Shown in pieces: positions 1-7,828 of a stretch of DNA of 21,729 nt; position 1 is the first letter of the stretch; every line of letters starts with the position of its first letter. The notes beneath the pieces were generated by a model, which saw nothing but the letters and a program-made list of their open reading frames with translations, had not been told where the DNA came from and did no database searches. Both the position numbers and the translations under genes were made by a program. The DNA comes from Anaerobacillus alkalidiazotrophicus (GTDB lineage Bacteria > Bacillota > Bacilli > Bacillales_H > Anaerobacillaceae), in NCBI RefSeq assembly GCF_001866055.1, contig NZ_MLQS01000028.1:1-21729 (forward strand). The letters run 5' to 3'.

Positions 1-42
1 GTTAAGATTACAAAGTATAAACCAGAGGAGCGAAAATACTAA
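1..42 (+). CDS. C-terminal end of a succinate dehydrogenase/fumarate reductase flavoprotein (partial)
   Basis: The frame is open from base 1 and ends at TAA 40-42, giving a tail that reads VKITKYKPEERKY. Its TAA shares one base with the ATG of the iron-sulfur subunit that follows (TAATG), the usual sign of translational coupling. Flavoprotein (SdhA/FrdA) subunits commonly precede iron-sulfur subunits and often end in a similar PEERKY tail. Only 13 residues are visible, so the call rests on position plus this short tail. The Shine-Dalgarno site of the next gene (AGAGGAG, 24-30) lies inside it. Confidence 0.6.
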   Translation, partial: VKITKYKPEERKY

Positions 43-995
43 TGGAAAAATTTATTTTTAGAATTCATCGCTATGACGGGACAACCAAGTGGGTTCAAGA
101 ATATCAATTCCCTTATGAAAAAAATAAAACTGTCCTTTGGGCATTAACAAAAATTAAAGATGAAATGGATCCGACATTAAACTTTACTTCTGCCTGTCGT
201 CACGCTATTTGTGGGAGCTGTGGAGTAAGAATTAACGGAACATCTTATCTAGGCTGTAAAACGCCACTAGATGAAATCATCGAAACGTTCGAAACAAATG
301 TTTTAACATTTGAACCGTTACAAAATTATGAAGTAATTAGAGATTTAGTTATTGATTGGAAGCCAAAAGTGGAGAAGCTTAAGCTTGTTAAGCCATGGTT
401 AATCCCTTCTGAGGACGGAAGTGTAGAGAAAGGCTTTAAGCAAAGTGAAGCAGAATTTGCGAAAATTGCTTCACCAACTGCCTGTATTCTTTGTGGGGTA
501 TGTACATCAGAGTGTGGACAGCTAAATGTAAATGATGGTGGGTATCTTGATCCGTTCGTTTTAAATAAAGCTTACCGTTTTGCTGTTGATTCAAGAGATG
601 CTGATCCACTACAACGTATTCAGCCAGTACTAGAAAATGAATTATGGAAATGTATTCACTGTATGCAGTGTGTAACGAACTGTCCAAAAGGTATTCCGTT
701 AACAGACCAAATTGCCTACTTACGAAAAGTTTCGATGAAAATGGGTGCTAAAGATAACCAAGGTGCTCGCCATGCTTATGCATTCTATGATGATGTTCAC
801 AAGACTGGTAGATTAAATGAAATGATGTTACCAATTAAGACCGATGGAATGGCAAAGACAATTGGAAAACGAGTTCCGATGGCTACACGAATGATTTTAA
901 AAGGGAAAATTAATCCACTACACATGCCAAAGAAAGTAAAAGGTATAGAGGGAATAAGAAAGATTTATCAATATGCCCAGGAGGTGAGCCAATAA
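42..995 (+). CDS. sdhB: Succinate dehydrogenase/fumarate reductase iron-sulfur subunit, non-classical type
   Basis: This subunit passes electrons between the flavoprotein and the quinone-side subunit. The N-terminal plant-ferredoxin domain has the [2Fe-2S] ligands C52, C57, C60 and C72. The C-terminal domain has C148-x2-C151-x2-C154-x3-C158 and C204-x2-C207-x2-C210-x3-C214-P. In classical SdhB the residue at position 207 is not cysteine and the third cluster is [3Fe-4S]. The extra cysteine here is the hallmark described for type E enzymes (for example Sulfolobus), where a second [4Fe-4S] is proposed. At 317 residues it is longer than the roughly 240-250 of Bacillus SdhB, with about 80 residues after the last cluster. 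The ATG at 42 overlaps the upstream stop, and its TAA overlaps the next ATG. Whether the enzyme runs as succinate dehydrogenase or as a menaquinol/methylmenaquinol:fumarate reductase cannot be told from this subunit. Confidence 0.88.
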   Translation: MEKFIFRIHRYDGTTKWVQEYQFPYEKNKTVLWALTKIKDEMDPTLNFTSACRHAICGSCGVRINGTSYLGCKTPLDEIIETFETNVLTFEPLQNYEVIRDLVIDWKPKVEKLKLVKPWLIPSEDGSVEKGFKQSEAEFAKIASPTACILCGVCTSECGQLNVNDGGYLDPFVLNKAYRFAVDSRDADPLQRIQPVLENELWKCIHCMQCVTNCPKGIPLTDQIAYLRKVSMKMGAKDNQGARHAYAFYDDVHKTGRLNEMMLPIKTDGMAKTIGKRVPMATRMILKGKINPLHMPKKVKGIEGIRKIYQYAQEVSQ

Positions 996-1876
996 TGAGA
1001 TACGGATTTTTTCCAGGTTGTACGTTAGAATCTGCCGCTGGAGAATTAATGATTTCTACAAAAAAGGTAGCAAATGCTCTAGGGATCGAACTCATTGAGC
1101 TCGAAGGTTGGACTTGTTGTGGTGCGAGTCATATTCAAGATGTGGATGACTTTTTAGCAACGAGCGTCAATGCTAGAAACTTAGCGTTAGCTGAAAAGCT
1201 AGGTGTACCGTTATTGACGGTTTGTAACACCTGTACACTAATGATTCGAACAACGAAGAACGAGTTAGATAAAGATCCTGAACTTAAGGAAAAGGTTAAC
1301 AATGGTCTGCAACAATCAGGTCTAGAATATAAAGGTACGAGCGAAGTGACTCATTTACTTTGGGCAATTATTCAAGACTATGGAATTGAAAATTTAAAGA
1401 AGCTAGTAAAAAGGCCACTAAAAGGTTTAAAAGTAGCTAACTTTTATGGGTGTCATATTGTAAGACCACCTCAAATTATGGGATTTGAAAATCATCGAAA
1501 TCCACGTTCGATGGAAATTGTAGCTGAAGCATTAGGTGCTGAGTGCGTTGATTTTGATCAACGATTAGCTTGTTGTGGGTTCCATGCCGTTTTCCCAGCA
1601 GAAAAAGAAGTATTAAAACTAACGGCAATCAATTGTATTTCACCAAAAATGGCAGGAGCGCATTGTATCGTGACGCCATGTCCATTATGTCAAATGCAAT
1701 TAGATATGTATCAACCAGATGCACAAAAAGGATACAGTGGTGATATTGAAATGCCAATTTTACATCTACCACAGTTAATTGGTTTAGCATTAGGATTTAG
1801 TCCAGAAGAGCTTGCTATTAATAGACATATTATTGATGCTACATCAGTATTAAGAGTAAACCTGGGTATTACATAA
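995..1876 (+). CDS. CCG-domain (HdrB-like) subunit of succinate/fumarate oxidoreductase, SdhE/MfrE type
   Basis: This 293-residue protein has two CCG domains, each with the full ligand pattern: C9, C41-C42 and C77-x2-C80, then C153, C193-C194 and C229-x2-C232. Such domains bind the non-cubane iron-sulfur clusters of heterodisulfide reductase subunit B. No hydrophobic segment is long enough for a membrane span, so it is probably a peripheral membrane protein. In type E succinate dehydrogenases of Sulfolobus and in the methylmenaquinol:fumarate reductase (MfrABE) of epsilonproteobacteria, a protein of this kind replaces the cytochrome b anchor. The start ATG at 995 overlaps the upstream stop, with AGGAGGTGAG at 979-988 as ribosome site. 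A strong terminator follows, so this is the last gene of the operon. A different HdrB-like reductase subunit is possible, but the sdhB fusion-like overlap makes the respiratory role most likely. Confidence 0.85.
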   Translation: MRYGFFPGCTLESAAGELMISTKKVANALGIELIELEGWTCCGASHIQDVDDFLATSVNARNLALAEKLGVPLLTVCNTCTLMIRTTKNELDKDPELKEKVNNGLQQSGLEYKGTSEVTHLLWAIIQDYGIENLKKLVKRPLKGLKVANFYGCHIVRPPQIMGFENHRNPRSMEIVAEALGAECVDFDQRLACCGFHAVFPAEKEVLKLTAINCISPKMAGAHCIVTPCPLCQMQLDMYQPDAQKGYSGDIEMPILHLPQLIGLALGFSPEELAINRHIIDATSVLRVNLGIT

Positions 1877-1998
1877 GGACTAAATTTTTCATTAAACGAG
1901 ATAGCTGAAAACAAGTTGACAGTTTAGGAGAAGATTCAAAAAACAAATTATCCTCTAACTAAATGAGTAAACATATAAAGGTACTACAAATTGCTTTG

Positions 1999-2042
1999 AA
2001 AAATGAAAAGCAACCTACACTATAGGTTACTTTTCATTTTTT
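1999..2042 (+). terminator. Rho-independent terminator of the sdh-type operon
   Basis: An inverted repeat of about 18 bases per arm (AAAATGAAAAG then AACCT, answered by AGGTT then CTTTTCATTTT) has a short AT-rich loop and ends in a run of T. It lies 120 bases after the CCG subunit. The A-rich left flank could let it work in both directions. Confidence 0.8.
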
Positions 2043-2559
2043 GTACGTCCTATAGATGCACTCTTTGGTGAAAATCCTGAAAAATGAAGGCAATAGTAGC
2101 TGAAACTTAATGTTAGGAAAATAGAAGTTACAAGGAGCTTACAGAATTCAATAAATTAATAATAAGTTCATAGATTATACATAATTTCTATCTAATATAT
2201 AGTCTTGAGATTTTAGAAAATTAAAAGATTAAATTAAATTAGCAAGTAAACATGTAAAAGTAGTATTATCAGGAGAGGGTGCAGATGAACTATTTGGAGG
2301 GTATGGTATATACAAAGAGCCACTTTCGTTGAATATATCCTCAAGCTATTAGAAAAACACAGAAAAGGAAATTACAATAGCAAAAGTAATTACTTTATTA
2401 GTAAACAAAGTTTCGATTTTAGTCGACATATTTGAACTATACTTACTTTTATTGAAGGTATTTATGAAAATTCAGTTGGAAATGAAATGCCACAATTTAT
2501 AAATTGAGTTGGCACATCTTTATTCTTTAAAGTCATTATTTGAATGAGGTATTTAATTT
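2043..2559. other. Intergenic stretch of decayed sequence
   Basis: No intact gene can be supported here. The stretch is very AT-rich, with stops in all frames, and holds one recognisable gene scrap (the asparagine synthetase piece at 2239-2349). Short open segments at 2350-2500 translate to nothing I recognise, though they could be further decayed parts of the same gene. The ribosome site of the response regulator (GAGGT, 2545-2549) closes the stretch. Confidence 0.5.
2239..2349 (+). pseudogene. Remnant of glutamine-hydrolysing asparagine synthetase (asnB/asnO-like)
   Basis: One frame reads LASKHVKVV, then LSGEGADELFGGYGIYKEPL, then a stop at 2347-2349. SGEGADELFGGY is the conserved ATP-pyrophosphatase P-loop region of AsnB-type asparagine synthetases, and the residues on both sides fit the family. 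The frame closes upstream at TAA 2230-2232 and no start or ribosome site is present, so only about 36 of roughly 600-630 residues survive. The glutaminase domain and the rest of the synthetase domain are gone. It marks an old deletion or gene decay between the sdh operon and the two-component genes. Confidence 0.75.
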
Positions 2560-3270
2560 ATGGAGAAAAAACGAGTGTTAATTGTTGATGATGAATGGAA
2601 AATGCGAAAATTAATAGAAATATTTTTAATAAGTGAAGGGTTTGAAGTTAGAGAAGCTCAAGATGGTTACGAAGCAATAAACATTGTGAAGCAATTTTCA
2701 ATTGATTTGATTATTCTTGATTTAATGATGCCTGAAATTGACGGTATTGAGGTTTGCAAACGAATCCGCGAAATAAATAAAATCCCAATTATTATGTTAA
2801 CTGCTAAGAGAGAAACAAAAGATAAAGTAGAAGGTCTAAATAGCGGAGCAGATGATTATTTAACTAAGCCCTTTGAAAAAGAGGAATTATTAGCAAGAAT
2901 TAATGCTCTACTTCGTAGAACAGAATCTCAAGGGGAATATGAAAGTAATAAGACAATTACTTTCAATGAGATAACATTAAATTGGGATTCAAGAAAGGTG
3001 TTGATCCGAGATAATGAAGTAGATTTTACTCCTAAGGAGTTTCATTTACTTTATAGTCTAGCCAAACATCCTAGTAGGGTCTTCACAAGAGAACAGTTGT
3101 TATATCAAATTTGGGGTGACGAGCATCTTAGTGATATCCGTACAGTGGATACACATGTAAAAAACATAAGATTAAAAATATTGAAAGCTGGATTAAGCTT
3201 TTCACCGATTCGAACGGTGTGGGGGGTAGGGTATCAGTTTGAGCAGAGGGCTAAAAATGAACCTAAATAG
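2560..3270 (+). CDS. OmpR/PhoB-family response regulator
   Basis: This 236-residue DNA-binding regulator is activated by phosphorylation from the kinase encoded next. The receiver domain (about 4-120) has the acidic pocket D10-D11, the phospho-acceptor D54 in LDLMMPEIDG, the switch threonine in MLTAK and the lysine of TKPFEKEEL. A winged-helix Trans_reg_C domain follows (about 140-232), with FTPKEFHLLYSLAKHP and the recognition-helix region HLSDIRTVDTHVKNIR. The receiver resembles ResD/PhoP-type regulators of Bacillus but not closely enough to name. The ATG has GAGGT nine bases upstream. The 3' end overlaps the kinase start by 14 bases. The target genes are not evident; the convergent mrpA remnant and the small downstream protein are the only neighbours. 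Confidence 0.9.
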   Translation: MEKKRVLIVDDEWKMRKLIEIFLISEGFEVREAQDGYEAINIVKQFSIDLIILDLMMPEIDGIEVCKRIREINKIPIIMLTAKRETKDKVEGLNSGADDYLTKPFEKEELLARINALLRRTESQGEYESNKTITFNEITLNWDSRKVLIRDNEVDFTPKEFHLLYSLAKHPSRVFTREQLLYQIWGDEHLSDIRTVDTHVKNIRLKILKAGLSFSPIRTVWGVGYQFEQRAKNEPK

Positions 3271-4663
3271 AATAGATTTAAAACTAGGTGGGACGATTAC
3301 TGCTCTATTTTTGGCGTTATTATTTCCTTTAGGATTTGTTATTCATGAAATTTTTTCTGGCTTTTATTTTAATACTGTAGAAGAAAATACTCAACAAATC
3401 TCTTCTCAATATGCTTCTCTAATTGCCAGCAACCACGACAAAGGTATATTTGAAGTACTAAATTTGATGGCTGCTTTATCACAAAATTTGTTGTATGTAG
3501 TAGATGACAGCGGTAATGTCGTTGTTTCTAATGTTAAATATACTCAAGTTGGTGACAAAATTTCAACCGAGGAATTAGCAAATCTTAAAAAAGGGCTTAT
3601 TCAGGAGAATATATATGATGAAACACACCATAAAACTTACTATATTTCTGGATCATCGATTTTTTTAGACAATAAATTTTTGGGTGCAGTATATATTTTA
3701 ACACCAATTGAAGGTGTCATAGCTTCTTTAGAAAAGATTAGACGCTTAATATTTTTCGCTGCTCTAGGATCTTTTTTTCTTGCAATTGGGTTTACGCTCA
3801 TTCTTTCAAAAAAATTATCATATCCCTTAATACAAATGGAGCAAGTTACGAGAAGAATTGCCAAAGGGAACCTAGATACCAAATTACAAGTATCTTCGAA
3901 AGATGAGATAGGTTCACTAGGTGAAGCTATAAATGATCTAGCAGAAGATCTAAGAAGGTATAGAAATGGTAGAAATGAATTTTTTGCTAACATTTCTCAT
4001 GAATTACGAACTCCATTAACTTATATTAAAGGGTATTCAAGAGTTTTAAAAGAAGAGTTATATAAATCTAATGAAGAAAAAAACCAATACTTAAACATTA
4101 TCGATAATGAAACAACACGATTAACCAACTTGATTAGTGATTTGTCAGACTTATCGATGATTGAAGAAGGAAAGATTAATTTAAATAATGTATTTATTGA
4201 TGTTTCTGAACTTGTTGAAGAAGTTTATCTTAAAACAAAATTTAGAGCACAAGAAAAAGGGTTAGGTTATACTTTGGAAAAGCCTTCTGAACCTCCTTTG
4301 ATTTTAGGAGACGAACTAAGATTGGAACAAATATTTATAAATTTAATTGAAAACGCAATTCGTTATACCGATAGTGGCAAAGTGAGTATCGAAATTGTAA
4401 CGAAACAGAAGGTAGTAAAAATAGTTATTATGGATACAGGAGTTGGTATATCCGCTGAAGATTTACCATTTATATTTGAACGTTTTTACCGAGTGGAAAA
4501 ATCTCGTTCACGTAAGTATGGAGGATCTGGACTAGGATTATCAATTGTAAAGAGACTAGTAGAATTACAAAATGGTACGATAACCATAAAAAGTAAACTA
4601 AATGTAGGGACAACCGTGGTCGTTACATTCCCACTGTCTACGAAAGAGGGAGAGAGAATGTGA
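3257..4663 (+). CDS. Membrane sensor histidine kinase (HAMP, HisKA, HATPase_c)
   Basis: From the ATG at 3257 the protein has 468 residues. It has TM1 (about 12-35), an extracytoplasmic domain of about 125 residues, TM2 (about 163-184) and a HAMP linker (about 186-238). The dimerisation domain has the phospho-acceptor H248 in SHELRTPL. The ATPase domain shows the N box (NLIENAIRY), G1 (DTGVGIS), F box (FERFYRV) and G2 (GSGLGLSIV). A TTG at 3239 would add six residues, but the ATG at 3257 has AGAGGG at a good distance. The extracytoplasmic part looks like a small PAS-like/double-Cache fold (LLYVVDDSGNVVVSN), so it could sense a small ligand or cell-envelope state; the ligand is unknown. It overlaps the regulator before it and the membrane protein after it, so the three genes form one transcript. 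Confidence 0.9.
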   Translation: MNLNRIDLKLGGTITALFLALLFPLGFVIHEIFSGFYFNTVEENTQQISSQYASLIASNHDKGIFEVLNLMAALSQNLLYVVDDSGNVVVSNVKYTQVGDKISTEELANLKKGLIQENIYDETHHKTYYISGSSIFLDNKFLGAVYILTPIEGVIASLEKIRRLIFFAALGSFFLAIGFTLILSKKLSYPLIQMEQVTRRIAKGNLDTKLQVSSKDEIGSLGEAINDLAEDLRRYRNGRNEFFANISHELRTPLTYIKGYSRVLKEELYKSNEEKNQYLNIIDNETTRLTNLISDLSDLSMIEEGKINLNNVFIDVSELVEEVYLKTKFRAQEKGLGYTLEKPSEPPLILGDELRLEQIFINLIENAIRYTDSGKVSIEIVTKQKVVKIVIMDTGVGISAEDLPFIFERFYRVEKSRSRKYGGSGLGLSIVKRLVELQNGTITIKSKLNVGTTVVVTFPLSTKEGERM

Positions 4664-4860
4664 AAAAAGCCGAATGGGTAACTGCAACCATTTTTATTGT
4701 TATAGGTCTGATGTGCTTAACAATGGTTATCATTATAAGTTTAGGTCACTATTCTACATTCGTATTTTTAGGTATATTATTTCAAATTTGTCTATGGTTT
4801 GTCATTCCACTCTTAATACTAATTATTATGTATATTGCCATAAAAACTTACAGTAAATAA
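4660..4860 (+). CDS. Small two-helix membrane protein of a two-component operon
   Basis: This 66-residue protein has two hydrophobic segments (about 9-29 and 35-60) joined by a few residues; it is otherwise unrecognised. The GTG start lies inside the last codons of the kinase (ATGTGA overlap), and the GAGGGAGAGAG purine run just upstream is the ribosome site. The tight coupling suggests it serves the kinase, as small membrane partners of sensor kinases do, but no family signature confirms this. Another frame across the same bases also lacks stops but has no ribosome site and an unlikely composition. Confidence 0.7.
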   Translation: MKKAEWVTATIFIVIGLMCLTMVIIISLGHYSTFVFLGILFQICLWFVIPLLILIIMYIAIKTYSK

Positions 4861-4884
4861 CTAAAAAACCTTTTCTAAATTTAT

Positions 4885-5040
4885 CCCACTCTTAAGGGGC
4901 AGTAAGACCCCACCTCAAAACGTAAGAAAATCGGAAAGTTTAGGTGGGGGATTAACTGCCCTTAAAGGTCCGATAAGTTAAACTAACAATCAGTGGGGGA
5001 TGAAGGAAAACAACCCCCACTGATTGAAGTTCAGCTTTAT
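4885..5040 (+). mobile_element. Palindromic mobile element, copy 1 (156 bp, internally deleted)
   Basis: This is the first of three related elements (others at 11020-11230 and 12112-12323), all in the same orientation. Each is preceded by TTTAT (here 4880-4884) and ends in TTTAT (here 5036-5040). The left half folds into a long stem (CTTAAGGGGCAG pairing with CTGCCCTTAAAG, extended by ACCCCACCT with AGGTGGGG). The right half is a second stem (CAATCAGTGGGGG with CCCCCACTGATTG). Compared with the other copies it lacks about 55 bases holding a middle hairpin and has three extra bases in the last loop. No gene is inside. The fixed TTTAT flank, subterminal hairpins and lack of terminal inverted repeats resemble non-autonomous IS200/IS605 derivatives. 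Confidence 0.7.
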
Positions 5041-5123
5041 TAAATGATTTTATCTTTAAGCCTTAAATTGAAGGAACGATACTTATATAATTTAATTAGG
5101 AACCATAACCAGTTGAAAAATAG

Positions 5124-5162
5124 AAAAGTACACCAATTAATTGGTGTACTTTTGTGTTTTTT
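5124..5162. terminator. Bidirectional terminator (30-base perfect palindrome)
   Basis: Bases 5124-5153 form a perfect palindrome of two 15-base arms centred on AATT, with GTACACCAATT in the left arm. T-rich DNA follows on the plus side (5151-5163) and an A-rich run precedes it, giving a T run on the minus strand. It sits 17 bases beyond the stop of the minus-strand mrpA remnant, which it would terminate. It would also stop plus-strand readthrough from the two-component operon. Confidence 0.8.
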
Positions 5163-5178
5163 TGAAGGCTGTTTTACT

Positions 5179-5364
5179 TTAAACATCTTTTTCGGTTACT
5201 TTTAATTTAATTAATGTGACAATCCCTAATCCTGCAATCCCTAGTACAATGATTTCAAGTAAAGTATCAAAACCGCGAAAATTAACAATAATGACATTAA
5301 CGATATTTTTTTCCGCCAGCAAGTGTATATGAATTTTCAATAAAATATTGAGAAATCGATTCAA
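5179..5364 (-). pseudogene. MrpA remnant, terminal MbhE-like segment
   Basis: In this frame the homologous part begins after the A run, at about NIVNVIIVNFRGFDTLLEI, and ends at LKVTEKDV. FRGFDTLLEI is the conserved signature of the last MrpA domain. The residues before it (MNRFLNILLKIHIHLL) are out-of-frame translation, so the ATG at 5364 is not a real start. Confidence 0.65.
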
Positions 5365-6655
5365 ATCCTATTGAATTACGTATAGAATGAACACTAAGAG
5401 CAATAAGCGTTATAATTCCCCCTACCCCTAAAGATATTATTAGATTAATAAATTTAAAAGTAGGTTTAAATTTTTCTTTTCTAAGTTCAGGTAAATGGTA
5501 AAAGCAAGCGATACATAACACTAACATTATTGTTTCAACTAAGATCTGGGTTAAAGCCAAATCAGGAGCTCTGAAAATGACAAATAGAAGAGCTATTAAG
5601 TAACCGCTGACTCCGGTAATAAGAACAACAGTGACTCTATTATTGATAAATGGAATACTAACAACAGTTGTGATCAATAATAGGGTGACTATCCATATAT
5701 ATATTGGAATAGGTGTAAGATTACTAGTATCAATGGAAAAAGCATTAAATCGAACCATAGTAAAACCTAAAATAAATAGTATAAATGTTAACATATATAC
5801 TAGATAATCTCTTAAAAGTCCTGTCATTTGTAAGCGTGTTAAATAAGTAGATGAACGTATTAACCAATTTAAAGAAATATCGTACACTCTATTTAATGGA
5901 TCTTTTTGCGTAAAAATATGATAGGTGTTCATGTGACGACGATAAATAAAATAGAGAATGGAGCCAACGATGATAACGCCGATCGTCATCATTAATTCGA
6001 TATTAAATCCATGCCAAGCGTAAATGTTTACGTAAAACTTTTCATTTGAATTTAGAGCATTAGGAAAAATAGCAGACATAGCAGGCTCTAATATGGTATA
6101 GGAAAGAATGTTTGGATAAAAAAATAACAAAATGACCATTGATGCTAAGATAATAGGACTAATTAATAAACCTAAAGATGCTTCGTGAGGCATTTTTTTC
6201 AATTTATTTTGGTTAAATTTTCCAGTGAAAGTCCGAAAAATAAAAATAAAGCTGTATAAAAATGTAAAAATACTAGCTATCCATGCAAGGATAGGAAGTA
6301 AATATCCCCATGGGTTCATAGGGAAAAAACTAATTTGCGAAGCATTAATTATCCCGGTATAAAACATTTCTTTACTTAAAAAACCATTAAATGGTGGAAG
6401 ACCTGCCATTGAAAACCCACCTATGATAGCCAATGTAAAACTAATAGGCATAAATGTCATTAATCCTCCAAGTTTACGTATATCTCTTGTTCCCGTTTCA
6501 TGATCGATAATCCCAACAATCATAAAAACAGTCCCCTTAAATGTAGCGTGATTAATTAAATGAAATAAAGCAGCCAAGCTTGCAACAAAATAGAAACTTG
6601 TTTCATTTGAGTAACCGTAGTTTACCGCTGGCGATCCTATACCTAACAATGTCAC
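5297..6655 (-). pseudogene. MrpA remnant, middle and C-terminal membrane fragment
   Basis: This 452-codon open fragment continues the MrpA reading after the first frameshift; homology actually extends upstream of its first ATG to about 6699. It contains the LINHATFKGTVFMIVG helix with the conserved histidine and lysine, GLPPFNGFLSKEMFY, and the later helices typical of MrpA including FRAPDLALTQILVET. It ends at TLAGGKKYR, where the A-run frameshift places a stop. No good ribosome site precedes the ATG at 6655, so independent translation is doubtful. Confidence 0.7.
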
Positions 6656-7598
6656 AATTAAGCCTAATTGGCTGATTGTTCCAAAAGCAACAAGTAAGTG
6701 ATTTAAGGTCTGTTTGTTTGACGGCTGAATAAGCTCCCAAAACTAAAGTTACAGTACCGACACTTATAATAATCCAGAACCATTCAACGGAACCACCAAA
6801 AATCGGGTTAAACCGTGCTATTAAATAGATCCCTGCTTTAACCATAGTTGCTGAATGTAAATACGCACTGACAGGTGTTGGCGCTTCCATTGCATCAGGT
6901 AGCCATATATGAAACGGAAATTGTGCTGATTTTGTGAAAGCACCTAATAAGATAAGGATAAGGGTAGGTAGAAACAGTGGATTGTTAGTTAATAGATGAG
7001 ATTGGTCAATAATTTCTCGAATGCTAAATGTACCTGTCATTATAAATAACAAAATAAATCCAGTTAACATGGCAAATCCACCAAAAACGGTTATTAACAT
7101 TGATTTTTGAGCACCATAGGTTGATTTTTCTCGATGGTACCAAAAACCAATTAATAATGCAGAAGCTAAACTTGTTAATTCCCAAAAAATATAGAGGACA
7201 ATAAGGTTGTCAGAAAGAACGACCCCTAACATTGCACCCATGAAAATTAATAGAAAAACATAGAAGTTAGATAAATTTTCTTTACCTTTAGGTAAATAAA
7301 AGATGGAATATAAAACGACTAACGCTCCAATCCCAGTTATTAATAATGAAAAGAGTAAACTTAAACCATCTAAATAAATGGTAAAATTAATACCTAATGA
7401 GGGTACCCAGGAATATACTTCCTTTTTTACTTCACCATTACTATTTAAAGGAATAAATTTAAAGAAATAAATAAAAAGAATTAGTTTAAAGAAAAATATA
7501 CACCAACCAGGGTGAATTTTATAAACAAACTTGTTTAAAAGAGGAATACTGACAGCAAATAAAAGTGGTGCTAGAACAATAATATGTAACAGTGACAA
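6603..7598 (-). pseudogene. MrpA remnant, N-terminal fragment (NADH-quinone oxidoreductase chain 5-like)
   Basis: This open fragment of 331 codons carries the N-terminal NuoL-type domain: the first helices with SLGINFTIYLDGLSLLFSLLITGIG, the VLYIFWELTSLASALLIGFW motif whose glutamate lies in TM5 of the family, and the GAFTKSAQFPFHIWLPDAMEAPTPVSAYLHSATMV region with its lysine and histidine. After TDLKSL the frame is lost, and the last 28 or so residues (from TCCFWNN) are frameshift nonsense. If translated, the product would be a truncated channel lacking half its proton path. Confidence 0.75.
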
Positions 7599-7740
7599 AC
7601 AAAACCTCTCCTTTAACTATGAAAATAAAATAATTCTATTTATTTTTATCAAACTAATATGAAGTAATTGTGAATTTTTTCCTGGTAAATAAAAATAAAT
7701 CCTTACTCGTATAAGTAGAAAAATAACTTTAATTATTTGA

Positions 7741-7769
7741 TTGACAATAATCGTTTACGAGTGTAAACT
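7741..7769 (+). promoter_or_regulatory. Sigma-A promoter of copY
   Basis: A consensus -35 TTGACA (7741-7746), a 17-base spacer and TAAACT as -10 (7764-7769) precede the repressor by about 50 bases. The spacer and -10 are overlapped by the first cop-box-like palindrome, so repressor bound there would block RNA polymerase. Confidence 0.75.
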
Positions 7770-7798
7770 TTAATTAAACACCAACGATTACAATTGTA
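7753..7798 (+). promoter_or_regulatory. Two cop-box operators (CopY binding sites)
   Basis: The known CopY operator core is TACAnnTGTA. Bases 7789-7798 read TACAATTGTA, an exact match inside the palindrome TTACAATTGTAA. Bases 7756-7765 read TACGAGTGTA, one base off, inside GTTTAC-GAGT-GTAAAC (7753-7768). The first overlaps the -10 element and the second lies between promoter and ribosome site. Two tandem boxes upstream of a CopY gene match the arrangement known from enterococci, implying autorepression relieved by copper. Confidence 0.8.
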
Positions 7799-7828
7799 AA
7801 CAGAAAAGAACAGGAGGTGAGGTCCCAC

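Larger units (their letters stand above)
5179..7598 (-). pseudogene. mrpA: Orphan MrpA/MnhA-type Na+/H+ antiporter subunit, twice frameshifted
   Basis: Read through two frameshifts, the locus gives about 800 residues, the normal size of MrpA (the large NuoL-like subunit of Mrp cation/proton antiporters). It has the N-terminal proton-channel domain, a long membrane C-terminus and the final MbhE/DUF4040-like segment. The first shift is at 6692-6699, where AAGTAAGT (ACTTACTT on the coding strand) looks like a 4-base tandem duplication; removing one unit restores DLKSLVAFGTISQLG. The second is a run of seven A on the coding strand (about 5307-5313) where six would restore TLAGGKNIVNVI. The TTG start at 7598 has AAAGGAGAGG seven bases upstream. 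MrpA normally heads a six- or seven-gene operon, but mrpB-G are absent here. Sequencing error could explain the homopolymer shift but not easily the 4-base duplication. Confidence 0.85.

Noticed and set aside
4674..4856. Alternative 60-codon frame over the small membrane protein
   Set aside because: Its Tyr/Cys/His-rich composition is unlike a real protein and it has no ribosome site, while the GTG at 4660 is coupled to the kinase stop.
5307..5313. Programmed frameshifting at the A run in the mrpA remnant
   Set aside because: A run of seven A could slip, but the separate 4-base duplication upstream already destroys the frame and no stimulatory structure was seen.
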